Assembly (NCBI RefSeq): GCF_000149955.1
Contig: NC_030993.1
Coordinates: 186,125-250,124 of the forward strand
Source: Fusarium oxysporum f. sp. lycopersici 4287
Taxonomy: Eukaryota > Ascomycota > Sordariomycetes > Hypocreales > Nectriaceae
Reading direction: 5' to 3'
Length of the DNA: 64,000 nucleotides
The notes beneath the pieces were generated by a model. It ran no database searches and had not been told where the DNA came from. It saw only the letters and a list, made by a program, of their open reading frames with translations. The position numbers and the translations under genes were made by a program. Shown in pieces: positions 36,601 to 47,790 of this stretch (positions are counted from its first letter, which is position 1; each line of letters begins with the position of its first letter).

Positions 36601-37000
36601 CATAACCCTGCCAGGCCGGAATCACGAAGGTGAGGGCATGTAGCAGGTACCAGCTGAGCAAATACCTGTGCCAATCGTCAGTATAACAGTGGGAGATAGA
36701 AGTTGAAACGCACGTATGATGCACGCCTCCTACGGTCTGGATGCATTGAAGCGTTCGGTTGAAAATGTTCTTCACAGTACCATACTTCTCAGATGCCTTC
36801 TTGTCCTTGAACTGGGATTGCTCCAAATGTTGCAGGACGCTGTTTATGTCCAGATTCGATTTGATCTTGGAAGAATCTCCACCTGCCATCTGCACAACGC
36901 GAATCTCGACTTGTTTCCAAATCTGTGAGACCTCATCATCAACATTAGTGCCAAAGACACCAGTGCTGACCAAGCTGCCGGCGGACATTGTAAGTGCCAT
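33605..37000 (-). pseudogene. Goodbye-NACHT-TPR NLR-type protein with frame breaks
   Basis: Order on the minus strand: an N-terminal Goodbye-like domain (from 37,000; SQIWKQVEIR, later AWQGYEGIFESL), an N gap, a NACHT-type NTPase (from about 36,098; Walker A EGEEGAGKT, Walker B-like FYIVLDGLG), a winged-helix/linker region (35,150-34,215) and TPR-like helices (33,991-33,605; ARKVLEMNPESWVASYALSR). One intron (34,214-34,160) is clear and another (36,713-36,666) likely. The frame changes near 35,360 and at least twice between 36,560 and 36,640. It is a pseudogene, or an intact gene with consensus errors near the gap. NLRs of this design are thought to sense non-self and trigger cell death through their N-terminal domain. 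Confidence 0.75.
36099..36531. other. Assembly gap (433 N)
   Basis: A run of N between the Goodbye-like and NACHT parts of the NLR gene. Confidence 0.95.
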
Positions 37001-37607
37001 GACGTTGATACAGAGAAATCAATACCTCAGATGGAGGAGGAGAAATATAGCAAAGGAAAAGCGATTAGAAATCCTATCTTTAAATATTGAACGCTACTTC
37101 GTATCTATTATTGACAACTGGTGCCTGGAGCTGACGCGAAATTCGGGATTTTTCTCTTCAAGGTGGTCTGATGTGTCGGTTGTTAGTCATGCGGCTGAAA
37201 CTGTGCCGCAGCATCTCACGCTTTGCAGGTGCTGACTTGCAGAGAGACCAATCAATAATCAACTTGTATCTCCGAATAAAGTCAGAACATGGTTGCTTCT
37301 GACACAATGACCAACATGGGAATGCAAAGTGACGAAATATATAACTGCATTCGGCTCAATTGTCGCACATCACGAGTTTATACGAAGTGCAAACAGTATG
37401 TAATACGGCAAGCCAGAACATACAAGAAATAATGCTCAAATCGTAATAGATCTTCCTTAAGGTTTTTATATACGTAACTGGAGCCTCAGCTAATATTACA
37501 CTATAATACAAATTTCCCTCTGAGACTATCTACTCAGCAAAGATCATTCCATCCACAGAGATACCCCTAGGATATGTCTCCTCTAGCAGCTACTCTTTAT
37601 TGACTCT
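37001..37607. other. Intergenic, no gene seen
   Basis: Promoter side of the NLR gene and 3' flank of the nuclease-like gene. No recognisable content. Confidence 0.5.
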
Positions 37608-39513
37608 CTAAACAACATCTTGTGACAGGTTCCCAAGTGAAATATCCTCGTCAGCCACTATGCCAAAAAGCTCTGATTCAATCGGCGGCGCGAGATATTT
37701 ACTCTGGCTTTGCCGTCTCCTGGGTGCACCAGCTGCCATAGCTACTCTGAGACATGAAGAAACTGTCTCTACTCTAGAACTGATTTCAAGAGACGGCTGT
37801 GGTTTGTTTCGTGGTTCCAAACGCGGGCTTCGTCGCGGAACACTCAGCGGAGTCATATCTGCAGAATCTGGACTTCCAGGCCGTTTGGGCTGCGAGTCCA
37901 CATTACCATTATGCTTCAGCCCGTCACTGTTGGTCTCACTGGCCTGCCTCGGTTTCCGAGATTGTTCGCTAGGTGTCCGTGCCCTTCTGCGCGTGGTGTT
38001 GCAGGACGATGCCCTTTGCTTGTCTCCACTTGCGCGCCTGAGCTCCTCCTCGATCACTCGGTCCACATCTTGGACAAAACGATCGCAGAGGTCGATAAGA
38101 CTGTTTGTAACAGAACGATACGAGAAACCAGGAGGCTGGACGCTTCGCTGAGCATCTCGAGAAGCTAGGGTGAGTCGAAGCGCACACCTCGAGAGCTCCA
38201 TTCTCTCTTGCCGACGCTTCATTTCCGTATTTGCAGCGCTAGGGGTACCATTAGTGCAAGCAAATTTCCACTGATCAATATATGTGGCTATTAATGGCTT
38301 GAACACCCGCTTTGCCCAAGTATATGTGTTTTCGAGTATGAGCCGGAATTTGAGGATATCTTGAGGTTCCGTCATGTCGCCTGTCCAGATGCATTGCATC
38401 ATCTAGTCAAGGTGATTTAGTGCTGATCAGCTGTAACACCTGTATTTATACTTACATAGCCTTTTTCCTGTCTCTCAAACTTTTGATTGCCGTTGACGTC
38501 GCATCGATATGCCATGAAGTCTTTGGCAAAGAACGTTATCCAGACCTTGACTTGCGGTCCAACAGTGGTCACGCTGGAAACAGGAGGGACCTCTGCGCCA
38601 TAAGCCAGCTTAAAAGCATACCTTGCAGCATTTTGGTTCAGCTTGACAGCACATCCACTGGCATTGGCTGCTTGGCAGTAAACAACTTCCTTCAGTCGGT
38701 CGAGCTCACCGGGGGCGTTTTTCGCTTTCTTGTATTCGACAACAAGCCATGGAAAACAACTCAAGTCTTGTTCTTGGGGTTCTTGGGGTTCCTCTTTATT
38801 CAAAACGTTGAAGGGAGTGGCTAGTAAACCAAATCCATGTAGCTTCTTCAACGTTGACCATGAGAATGGCTCGACAAGGGATGGTGTCGATGCTTTATGC
38901 CATTGTTGTGCCTCATGATCAGTTATCGTAGGTATGTAAGTGTCCAGATGATACATCGGAAGGTAAAAGACGAGATCGGGCTTGGGAGTCTTGAAGACTT
39001 CATTTTCTTCCTTATTCTTGTCGAATGTTCCCCATATAGCGTCAGTGTCGCTGTTATCGTTGTAAGTTTCTGCTCCTCATGCTTGCGTTCGGAGTTACTT
39101 ACAAAACTATAGAATCATAGTAATACTGGCATCTTGACGACCTGAGAGGAAACCTGTTAATAGGGACCCCCAATACAGCATTATACTGACATTCGAGATC
39201 TTCCCCCAGAGACCGAGGCATGGTGCAGAAGTGGATTGAAGAAGTATGTTCGAAAGAAGTCTACCCAACGATCTTCTGAAAACCCCCCATTGGCAAGTCT
39301 TTGCGCTTCGCGTTGGATGTTGAGATCTTTCCTAGTAGGCAGGTCTAGCTCCTGGCACGTAAAGTCAAGCATCGCTTGCTCAAGACTTTCAACATGGGGC
39401 GGGAACTGTTTTCTGTCTTCATTTTTTCTGTCTTCATTTCGGAGGTCTTCATCGTAGAGATCTTCATCGTAGAAGAAGCCGGTATCAGCCAAAGAAGAAC
39501 GTTTCCAAGACAT
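37608..39513 (-). CDS. PD-(D/E)XK nuclease-like protein
   Basis: Three or four exons on the minus strand. The first (39,513 to about 39,190) encodes an acidic start with a DEDLYDEDLRNEDRKNEDRK repeat and the block FSEDRWVDFFRTYFFNPLL. The main exon (about 39,055-38,456) carries the likely nuclease core: DLVFYLPMYH, then FPWLVVEYKKA, where E-x-K fits the PD-(D/E)XK signature. A 53-bp intron (38,455-38,403, phase 0) leads to the last exon, a helical segment and a Ser/Arg/Pro-rich tail. The junction between the first two exons could not be settled. Fungal proteins of this type occur as multi-copy families in Fusarium; their function is unknown. It is directly upstream of the NLR gene on the same strand. 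Confidence 0.65.
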
Positions 39514-40546
39514 CTTCGATACAGCGAGGGTTGTAGAGTGTGATTCAAAGAGAGAGTAATAATAGATAAAGGTACCCGTTATTGGGTTCTTATCACGAAT
39601 ATATGCACCGCAAGGTTACATCTGTTGGTTGACATGTTCAAATCCTTGCTTAGTGGCGTCGCAGGATGCCTACCTACTTGTCAGCCTTGATACTGTGCAG
39701 CACCCTTCTCGGCGATTCTTCTTGGTAGATGTCTGCTTCAGCGCCATAAAAACGCCCCTCCACAGCTGTATCTGTACATGGACTGAAGGACAAAGACGCA
39801 AACATACCTAGACCACTTACAGCAGTTGGGATTTCAGGCATTCTACATCTAACTCAAAGTGATTTAATTTGTTCATGGTGATTGTAGATTCCAAGAGAGA
39901 ANNNNNNNNNNNNNNNNNNNNNNNNNNNNNNNNNNNNNNNNNNNNNNNNNNNNNNNNNNNNNNNNNNNNNNNNNNNNNNNNNNNNNNNNNNNNNNNNNNN
40001 NTCCAGAGAGATTCCGATCCATCAACTCATTCTGCCTCCTTTACTATGCTTCTGAGTCTCTAAACGGCCTTCCTAGACAGGGTAGCTCGGGCACGCGAGA
40101 AATGAGCTGAAACAAGGATTAGTTGTTGAGCAAATCAAACGTTCTGGTTTTGGTTCGGCTAATACACACCAACAGTAGCGCCCGGACCACCCGGGTTACC
40201 CGCCCGCTCTCCCGAGTTTAGCGACGGTCAGCCGATGTTTCAGGGATTGGAACTCGGATAACGTTTTACGGGGAGAGCTATTGTTTCAAGAATCTGCAAG
40301 GGAGATTGCACTTGATTAATAGGAAGTGATGTGCTTGCGGATTTTGACTGAAGTGAGATAAGCGGCTTCCAAGCTCCAGCACCTTGAGCCATTGGCCTTA
40401 TCCTCAGGCTTAGCAGCCGTGCCGCAGTTGCAGCGCAGCTCCCATAGGCAATTAGGCTGATGAGAAGTGAAACACATGATGCGCTGCAGAGAGGCTTTCA
40501 GGCCCAGTAAGGCTGAAGTAATTAAATTATATGTATATAGTACATT
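39514..40546. other. Intergenic with assembly gap 39,902-40,001
   Basis: No gene seen. The 100-N gap marks a scaffold join, so the distance between the nuclease-like gene and the giant-gene block is uncertain. Confidence 0.55.
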
Positions 40547-40665
40547 CTAGAACCCAGAGTTGATAGAACCGGTGTAAAGCATATAGAAGAAGAATCCGAG
40601 TGAGTAATCACTCCTGTCTTGGTGTATCCTTTATTATCATTCTTGGCATAGAAATCCTGGATAGA
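40547..40665 (-). pseudogene. Decayed 3' fragment of the six-cysteine secreted-protein gene
   Basis: Aligns over about 118 bp with 57,702-57,820, the 3' end of the secreted-protein gene. The minus-strand reading ends SLGFFFYMLYTGSINSGF then stop, against SLGFFSHMLCTGSINSGF in the intact gene, so the last cysteine is Tyr. Many of the differences are C-to-T or G-to-A, as with RIP. Nothing of the upstream exons is present. Confidence 0.75.
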
Positions 40666-40905
40666 GTATGACATGGAAGAGTAGAAAATGCTTCTGAGGG
40701 TTTGGCTTATTATTACCTCCCTAGGAGCTCTTTAGCCCACTTCGGCCGATTCTTTGCTTTCTGTACCATTTCGACAACGCATTGCATATGTGCATGTCCC
40801 CTTTCTTCACTCTGTACGCTCTCAAGCCTGAAAGTCTCTTCTTTTGCCTCCTTAAATGTAGGTATTTTGCCCTCCTTCAAGTTGGTGGAGCTGAACCCAA
40901 CAATG

Positions 40906-43900
40906 TCAATCGTTGGCAGATTCTCTTGATGAGCGTGCTGGCTCTACCCGGAAATCCAAGGCCAAAGCATGTTCAGGCATGTTCTCCGAGGCGATGGAAG
41001 CTGGATTGCTGCCTTGCTTATATTGACCCCAGAGAGCTGGTGCGACCTTTTGTTTGATAACGTTCTGAACTCCCAGCTCAACCGGAACATCCTTTCGACC
41101 TTTGGGGTGCAGTATAACAATAAGACGTGAGTCTATGATAGCTTCAGTATCCTGCATTGGGCGTGCGTATAGTGATGCAGAGCCTTGGATCTTACTGCGA
41201 GGTGCAGCCCCAATAGTTAGTGACAGGATCGGGACCCTTGCTTGTACTTGGAACTCGAGATGGGTAGCACGGATCTCAATCTCAGATAAGCTTTTATCAT
41301 CCGTTGCTGGTTTTGCGTCTTTGTGAACGGGCACAACACCTTTGGTGATATTGATTGTGTGATTCGATGATTTAATCGCGTCAGACTCATGAGCTTCAGC
41401 TGGCATGTTCTTAACCATCCTCAGAAACTGCTCCCATGACAGAGGCGATGGCTGGGTTGCCTGAGCTCCGAACGCAATGATGGTATCGTACTTCCAAAAG
41501 TGTAGATGGACGTGTCCCGCCATTGGAGGCCCATGGAGGTCAAGACGGGCAGAAAACTCTTTGGGACCTAGATGTATGCTGCAGATCAACGCAGGGATGT
41601 TCACCTCGGCCCAGAGCGAGATACCAACTTGGAGAGCATAGTTAAAGGGGTGATAGTGCATGAAGAAGTCTGCCCAAGCGCTGAAGACAACACGAACCCA
41701 GCCCTTGTCGACGACCAAGTCCATCCTGCCACCACCCATGGCGACCTGTGGCGTGATGGCAAAGTAGGCTTCACCCGAGATATAGATCTGGGAGTCGTAT
41801 TGCCAGCGTATGCCTACGCGTGAAGAGGTGACAGGATAATGAGATGGTACCGCGTACTGACTGTGGTAGCCACCGACGGTAAAGACAAAGTCGCCTTGAT
41901 GCGGAGATCCTGCTAGGAAAACCTTGAAGCCAAAAGCTCCCGTGAGCCGACAGGACGGGTCAAGGATGAATGACCTGGGCGTCAGCTCTCCAGCTACTAG
42001 GATTGTGCCATGCGTAGGGTCGATTTCCGAAGCAATAACAATATCCAGGACAAGAAAAGCTTTGTCCAAAGACTTGCCCTTGGGAAAGACTGCTGTGGCT
42101 TGTCCAATGACGGCAAATTTGGGCTCATCGGCCATGGTAAGAGCCACAAGAATCTGTGAATCTATCGTCTGAAAGGCCTTGAAACCGACACCGGCAGCCA
42201 ACCACATACTGCCAGGCTCAGTGGTGACCCAGCCGCCTTTATCCCGGCTGCTGAGTGTCTCCAGGTGCGACGTCAATGATCCTGTTGGTTCTGAAATATT
42301 GCTGTTCATCGCGATGAATGGGAATTCAGCTACTTGCGATACAGATGGCAGCCTCAGTGTCGAGTTGTAGCCGAAACCACCGGTGAAGCTGTTAACCTCG
42401 ACACTACCTATGGTAAATAGGGTCCCACGAAGCGCGCCAAAGGCAAAGACAGACTTGAGGTGACTCAACTTGTTTTCCGTATACATACCAGCCGCAGTGA
42501 CTGACCACTTGGCGACCGAGACGGCCATGGCACCCATGAAACCTGTTTCGGGGTCTGTGTCTTTGCCGAAGGGAACAAGCAACCCCGACAGTCGAGTATC
42601 AGGCTTTTCGAATTCAAGAGCCATGCCTCCAATCAGAGCCTTGAACGTCAGGGCTCTGAGGCTGTCTAGAGTTTTGATAGCCTCCAAGTCGGCAGTGAGA
42701 GTGAGACCTATGAGTTTAACACTGATTGGTCCGAAAGTGAGGGTTGCATCGAGAGAAAATACGAGGGTGCTAAATGAATCGCCAGAAATCGATAGACCGA
42801 TGCTGTTGATAGATAGAGGACCGAACTTTCTTGATATTGGTGCTATTGTCTTTTCTGAAGACTGTGTTTCGTCGGCCATCCCTGTGTCACTCTCGCCCTG
42901 TTTCAGACCTCTTTGAACCAGACTCTTTCTGTTTCTTTTGACGACATGGTCGATTATCAACTTTCGCTTTCCAGCGCTTTGCATAGTGACTTGAAAGTGA
43001 ATGCCACGAGGTATGCCAATCGCTCCATCTTTGCTCAGCAATGGCTCAGACTCAAAGATAATGTCATTGAGAATGCCAACCTCCGAGTCATTCAGATCCC
43101 GGTTCGTCCACACAACACCAAGCTGGTCAAAGGGCTGTTCTATCGTACCCACAACAGGGAACTCTGGGATACGACGGATGGTAGGCATAACGACACGGAG
43201 TAGCTGAGCCGGTCCAGTATCCTCTGCTGCGCCTAACACGCGTTTGTCGCTGGCTCTTGCGAGAGCACTCAAATTCGCAGATGCCACGGAACGAAGCTGT
43301 ACAAGCGTAATAGCAAAGCTGTCAACTGATATGGTTAGAGAAAAGATGACGTGGGCGTTGTTCGTTTTGTCTGAAATCTTCTTGCATTCGAGTCTGACTT
43401 TGAGCTTATTGAGAGGGAGCGCCAAGTTGCGGAGAAAGCCAGGCAGCTCGGTCTCGTCGATAATATCTTTGAGCAGGTTCACTACTCGTAAAGTGCCCGA
43501 TTTGGAACCCAAACCCAAACATCCGCTGAAAAACCAACCCTGCGACTTTGGTTGGTGTTGGTATACGAAATCGAGTTCTGCAGCAGGGCCGGACTCATCT
43601 GCGCCAAGATGCATGCTGCCATCGATCTTGAGTGACGTGCCGCCGTCGTATTGATGCTCGATACCAGCACGGGCCACGTATATTCCGCCCATCAGGTCCA
43701 GAATCGCATGATTGGAGCCATCTTGAGCAAACAGGTTACAAAGATGGGCCACTCTCAACTGCTCGATAGTTGCGGATGCCAGCCACTCATGCCGCCGGTC
43801 ATTCTTCCGGTAAGATACTTGCACGATGATGGGTACTTGAGGTGGCTCTGGAAAGCTAAAGCTTGGCTCGGCTGGGAGTGACAGTGTCAAACAGGCTTCT

Positions 43901-46900
43901 AGCCCAATGGTAATGTCAGTTGACCCTCCTTGACCCTTTAGTGGGAAGATGATGCCCAGATCCAAAGTCACTCGTTCCAAGCCCAAAGCTGGCGCCAGGG
44001 CCCGGTCTTCTGAGCCAAAGAGCTCAGCAACGTTGGGATCAGACTCGAGAATGGTATGAAATGTGGCGCTTGTTCTGCCATGACTGTAGCCCAGGGCCAA
44101 CTGAACATCTGTGACCACATTTGGAAGACCAGGCGGTATATGCGCGTCGTTTGGCAAGCGAAGCAAACTCTTGAGTGGAATTTTGTAGATAGGATTAGGT
44201 GTAAATGGGGATGTCAGAGTAGTTGTCTCGTAGAAAGGGTGCAATGCCAGTGGACAAGAAGGGTTACCCCATAAAGGTATTGGCCAGGTCTGTGCTGACA
44301 ATTCAAAAGACCCTTTGTTCAAACGTATAGTCGCAAGGAAAGGGACAGGCGAGGTGCTGCCGAAAGATGCGTCAACCTCGACTGATATCTCGAAAGATGA
44401 AAGATTCCTGTTTTTGTCAAAGGCGACAGCGATCCGATGAACAGAAACACATTCACCGCCCAGGGCTTGCGACAAATATTCCCTGAACGAAGGGCTTTGT
44501 GATTCATGCAGAGACTGGCCAGACGAACCGCCTAGAAGTTGTAGAGCACGGCTTGTTAACTTTTCAAGGAGACCGGTGCTACTGACAAGCTTGAAAATTA
44601 GTTGGAAACCACTCTCCGAGAACTCAATAGAAGCTTTGCCCTCAAAAGGAGGCAGATCATCTTCAGTGCTGCCCTCCCACTCAAGATCAAGTTGCAATCC
44701 TAGCTTAGATGACGACTCGCATTTACTGGGACCCAGGTCTCCGACGACGCAAGTTCCGACAACGTTGGCCTCCAAGATCTTGATAGGTCCAAGCTTCTCT
44801 CTTATGAGGTATTTCAACTCACCAGTGGCATTGATGTTGTTGGGCCTCATCGCAATCCGCATGATGGTACGGGAGTTGAACTGTGGGATGAACCATATGC
44901 CGGAACGCGATTGCTCGTATGTTGATAGTTCGAGAGAGCCCAGCAGTTTGGAAACCAGTACGTTGGTAGATAAGGGGAAATTTATGAGACCGGCTAATTG
45001 CGCTATGGTGAGTGAAGAAGAACCATCTAACGCAAAAAGAACGCCCTGCACGTTGAGTTGGAACCCAAAAGGAGTCTGCCACGGTCCAGCCCCAGTCCCG
45101 AATTGTAGAGTGCGCACTGCTTCGTCCGTGGAAAATGACAGAGATGAATCTTGCAGATGACCCTGTGCCTCATCTTTGCTCAACTTGAGTCTAATGTTGG
45201 CCCCTGTCAGCGATGGCCTCCCCTCATTTCGTTTTCCAATCAGTCCGAGGTGTACAATGCAAGAAAAGCAGTGCTCAAACCATCTGGCACATGGAGAGTC
45301 CACCTTTGACAACACCTTGTCAAAGCTTGACTCGGCATTGGGCCCTTCGTCTACTAGACCCCTCATGAGGAGGGATTTGATCCAGTCCTCAACGGAGTTG
45401 AACCCGGGTGGAGTAATGTTTGAAGCCATAAACCCTGGCTGAATATTGACGGTCGCGGGGAGGCCATATGTATCGACGGTGCCTCTTTCGAAAGCCCAAT
45501 TCGCTGCGGAGGCCACAGCCTCTTGATCTGGAAACATGTATGCCCAGGCAAGGTCGTCATCGTTATCCCAAATCTGGGCTGCTTCTCTGATATGGTGAAG
45601 AACAGCCGGGTCCATGATATGCTCCGGATCATATGCAACATTAGGGCGATCCCCCATGGCAATTGTTCTGACCCATTGTAGACCCCGAGTACAGTTCATC
45701 CCAGGCTGAATGGCATGGCCATGACGCTGCCGTATTATCTGCTGGATCTGATGGACTGCCCGCATACGATACTCAACTTCCGTATTTCGTGGATGCGGGG
45801 GGCTAGGAGTATTGACCATTGGGTGATGTGGATGAGCATTAACAATGTTATCAAAATTGGCCTCAGTGTCGTTTAAGAGATAGTTGAGCAATGCGAAAGC
45901 TTTAGCATCTCTCAATGCATCTCCATAGCAGTTCGCTAGATACCCTGGAAAGAAGTTACCGTCAAGACCAATAAGCCGGGCTTGAATGGCCAGGGCCGAT
46001 TGGCCCCAGCTCATGACAGTTGCCGGATTGCAGTCGACAAGCTTGAGCCTAGTCGGGTGCCATCGTAACCAGTAAGGGTATCTTGTGCAGAGGATCGAAG
46101 GTCGCGACATGTTCCGGTACTCACGGTGATCCGCCAGCGCAAGGAAGCAATAGGCCACCGCGAAGCCTATGGTTGTTAGCTCTTGGTCCATGCCTGCTTA
46201 TTCGTTGGAGCGAGTTGCTTGCTTACTTGGGTGGCCATACTGCCGTCCGGCGGAGATGACGAGATATTGTAGATTGTGCAGAAAAGACTCTTCAGTGGTA
46301 GAAAAGTGCGAGCCGTGGTGGCCGGCCTTGACGACGTCGAGATGAATGGATCGTCCCCCTTCCGCACCCAACCAGCCCATCATTGCCTCTTCGAGGCCTT
46401 CTTCGGCATCCCCGCCAGTGTAAAGTGAGACACGCATCTGCCAGTTGTCATCGGCTTCAAAGGGTATAGGCCATATTACCAGCGCCATGATAGATGAAGC
46501 GTTTTTGTCATTCCGGTTTCTGTTGGTCCACGAGGGGTCGGGCACTGCCCACCCGTCTCTAAAGGTCATCCCGTCTACTCCATAGATGAGAAATATCGGT
46601 CTTTTGCGATTATTAAGCTCTGGTGCGTGTTCATAGACCTCGCCCAGAGACTCTTCCAAATCGGGAGGTGGCTGTACAGTATTTAGCCGCCCATTTTCCT
46701 CAAGGTGCTGACACCCAGTGAACAGATTGTAGCCAATAGCATATGTACCGATAATGACACGGCAGATTGGATCCCAGGCCACTCTTGCGCTCCGAAAGAA
46801 CAGGAGGTAGTTTCTTCCTCCATCTGCCAACTCAATTTTGATGTTGGGAAAGTTGTGACTTAGTGATTTGGCAGCTTTCGAGGGGCAGTAGAGCGTCGTT

Positions 46901-47379
46901 TCGTTCCAATCAACATATGACATGGCCACATTGTTCGCCCTATGATTTTCCCAGTCCTGATACAACATTTGCATGACACCGCCGTAGTGGTCATTATCCC
47001 AGTGTGTTACCACAATCGATCTGAACCCGAATAGGTTGTTAATTTCATTGCGTATTTTTGCTATGGCTGTACTGACAGCGACATGAGCTTGAGGCGTGCC
47101 ACCGTCAATTAAGACTGCGGCTGTGACATGGTTCGAATGTCTGGACTTGAGAATATGAACGGCGGAATCCCCCTGTCCGACATTGATGAAGTATGATACA
47201 ACGGCATAATTCTCGTACTCGTTCATGTTAAGATAACAGGCAATGCTCGATGCTAGCCCCGTAGCCTGAGATGCAATGAGGAGATAGATTTGGTAAAGGA
47301 ATTGAGAGTTAATCGTGATCCAGCTGTCTTTAGCATCCGGCGTATTACTGCGGGTGTATAACCGGAAGATAACGGACAT
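40906..47379 (-). CDS. Giant fusion: ComEC-type metallo-beta-lactamase fold plus DUF6603-like protein
   Basis: Two long frames (47,379-46,198 and 46,191-40,906) are best joined by a 60-bp intron (46,226-46,167), giving about 2,137 residues. Residues about 58-390 are an MBL-fold hydrolase of the ComEC/Rec2 kind: NVGQGDS, THWDNDHYGG, the second metal-site TGGDAEE, KAGHHGSHFS and YGHPS. The rest is mostly beta-rich with no membrane segments; around residues 1,550-1,700 it has FGALRGT and TGGFGYN-LRLP blocks typical of DUF6603. Translation may start at Met 52 (47,226), because the first 51 residues look unlike the family. Downstream of the stop another frame continues sensibly to 40,713, so a one-base error may have cut off about 64 C-terminal residues. 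Function unknown. Confidence 0.75.
46167..46226 (-). other. Intron joining the MBL and DUF6603-like parts
   Basis: Reads GTAAGC at the donor, GCTAAC as branch site 10 bases before the end and CATAG at the acceptor. Both sides stay in frame (phase 1 into phase 1), and the join gives YGHPS followed by a helix, as expected inside an MBL domain. Without splicing the MBL frame stops at 46,198, 6 bp before an ATG. Confidence 0.75.
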
Positions 47380-47790
47380 TGCTACCTAAAGAGGACGAAT
47401 CGGCATGAAACTATTGAAAACGGGCATGAGAATTGGCTTCGCTGTCACAATGGCACTACGGGAAAAAGGTCTAAATCAGGCGGCCTACAGGGCTTTGATA
47501 AGCCGCTATACGCGAAAAAGAACGAGCGGCATGCAGGCTCCGGAAAATATAAGAGGGTCTGGGAGTCAGTCTGTACTGTGTGGGGATCCAGGCTAGCGAT
47601 TGTGGCATGGGTCAGATAGGTTAGGTTACTGGCGATTAGAGGTCACTACCCTAGACCTTCTCGGAATACTAGATGTCCTTTTTCACCTCAGATATTGACT
47701 TGTTTGTACCAGAGGTTAACACGATGTGTGTATGCTACTACATAAACTCGCCAACGGTTGTTCCATTGTTCTACGAACTAGAGTTGCCTA
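47380..47790. other. Intergenic between two giant minus-strand genes
   Basis: About 410 bp. No gene seen; it must hold the terminator of the 1,346-residue gene and the promoter of the MBL-DUF6603 gene. Confidence 0.55.

Noticed and set aside
46191..46198. A bacterial-style operon with 6 bp between two genes
   Set aside because: A well-formed intron spans the junction and restores both frame and MBL domain continuity, so one spliced gene is the better reading.
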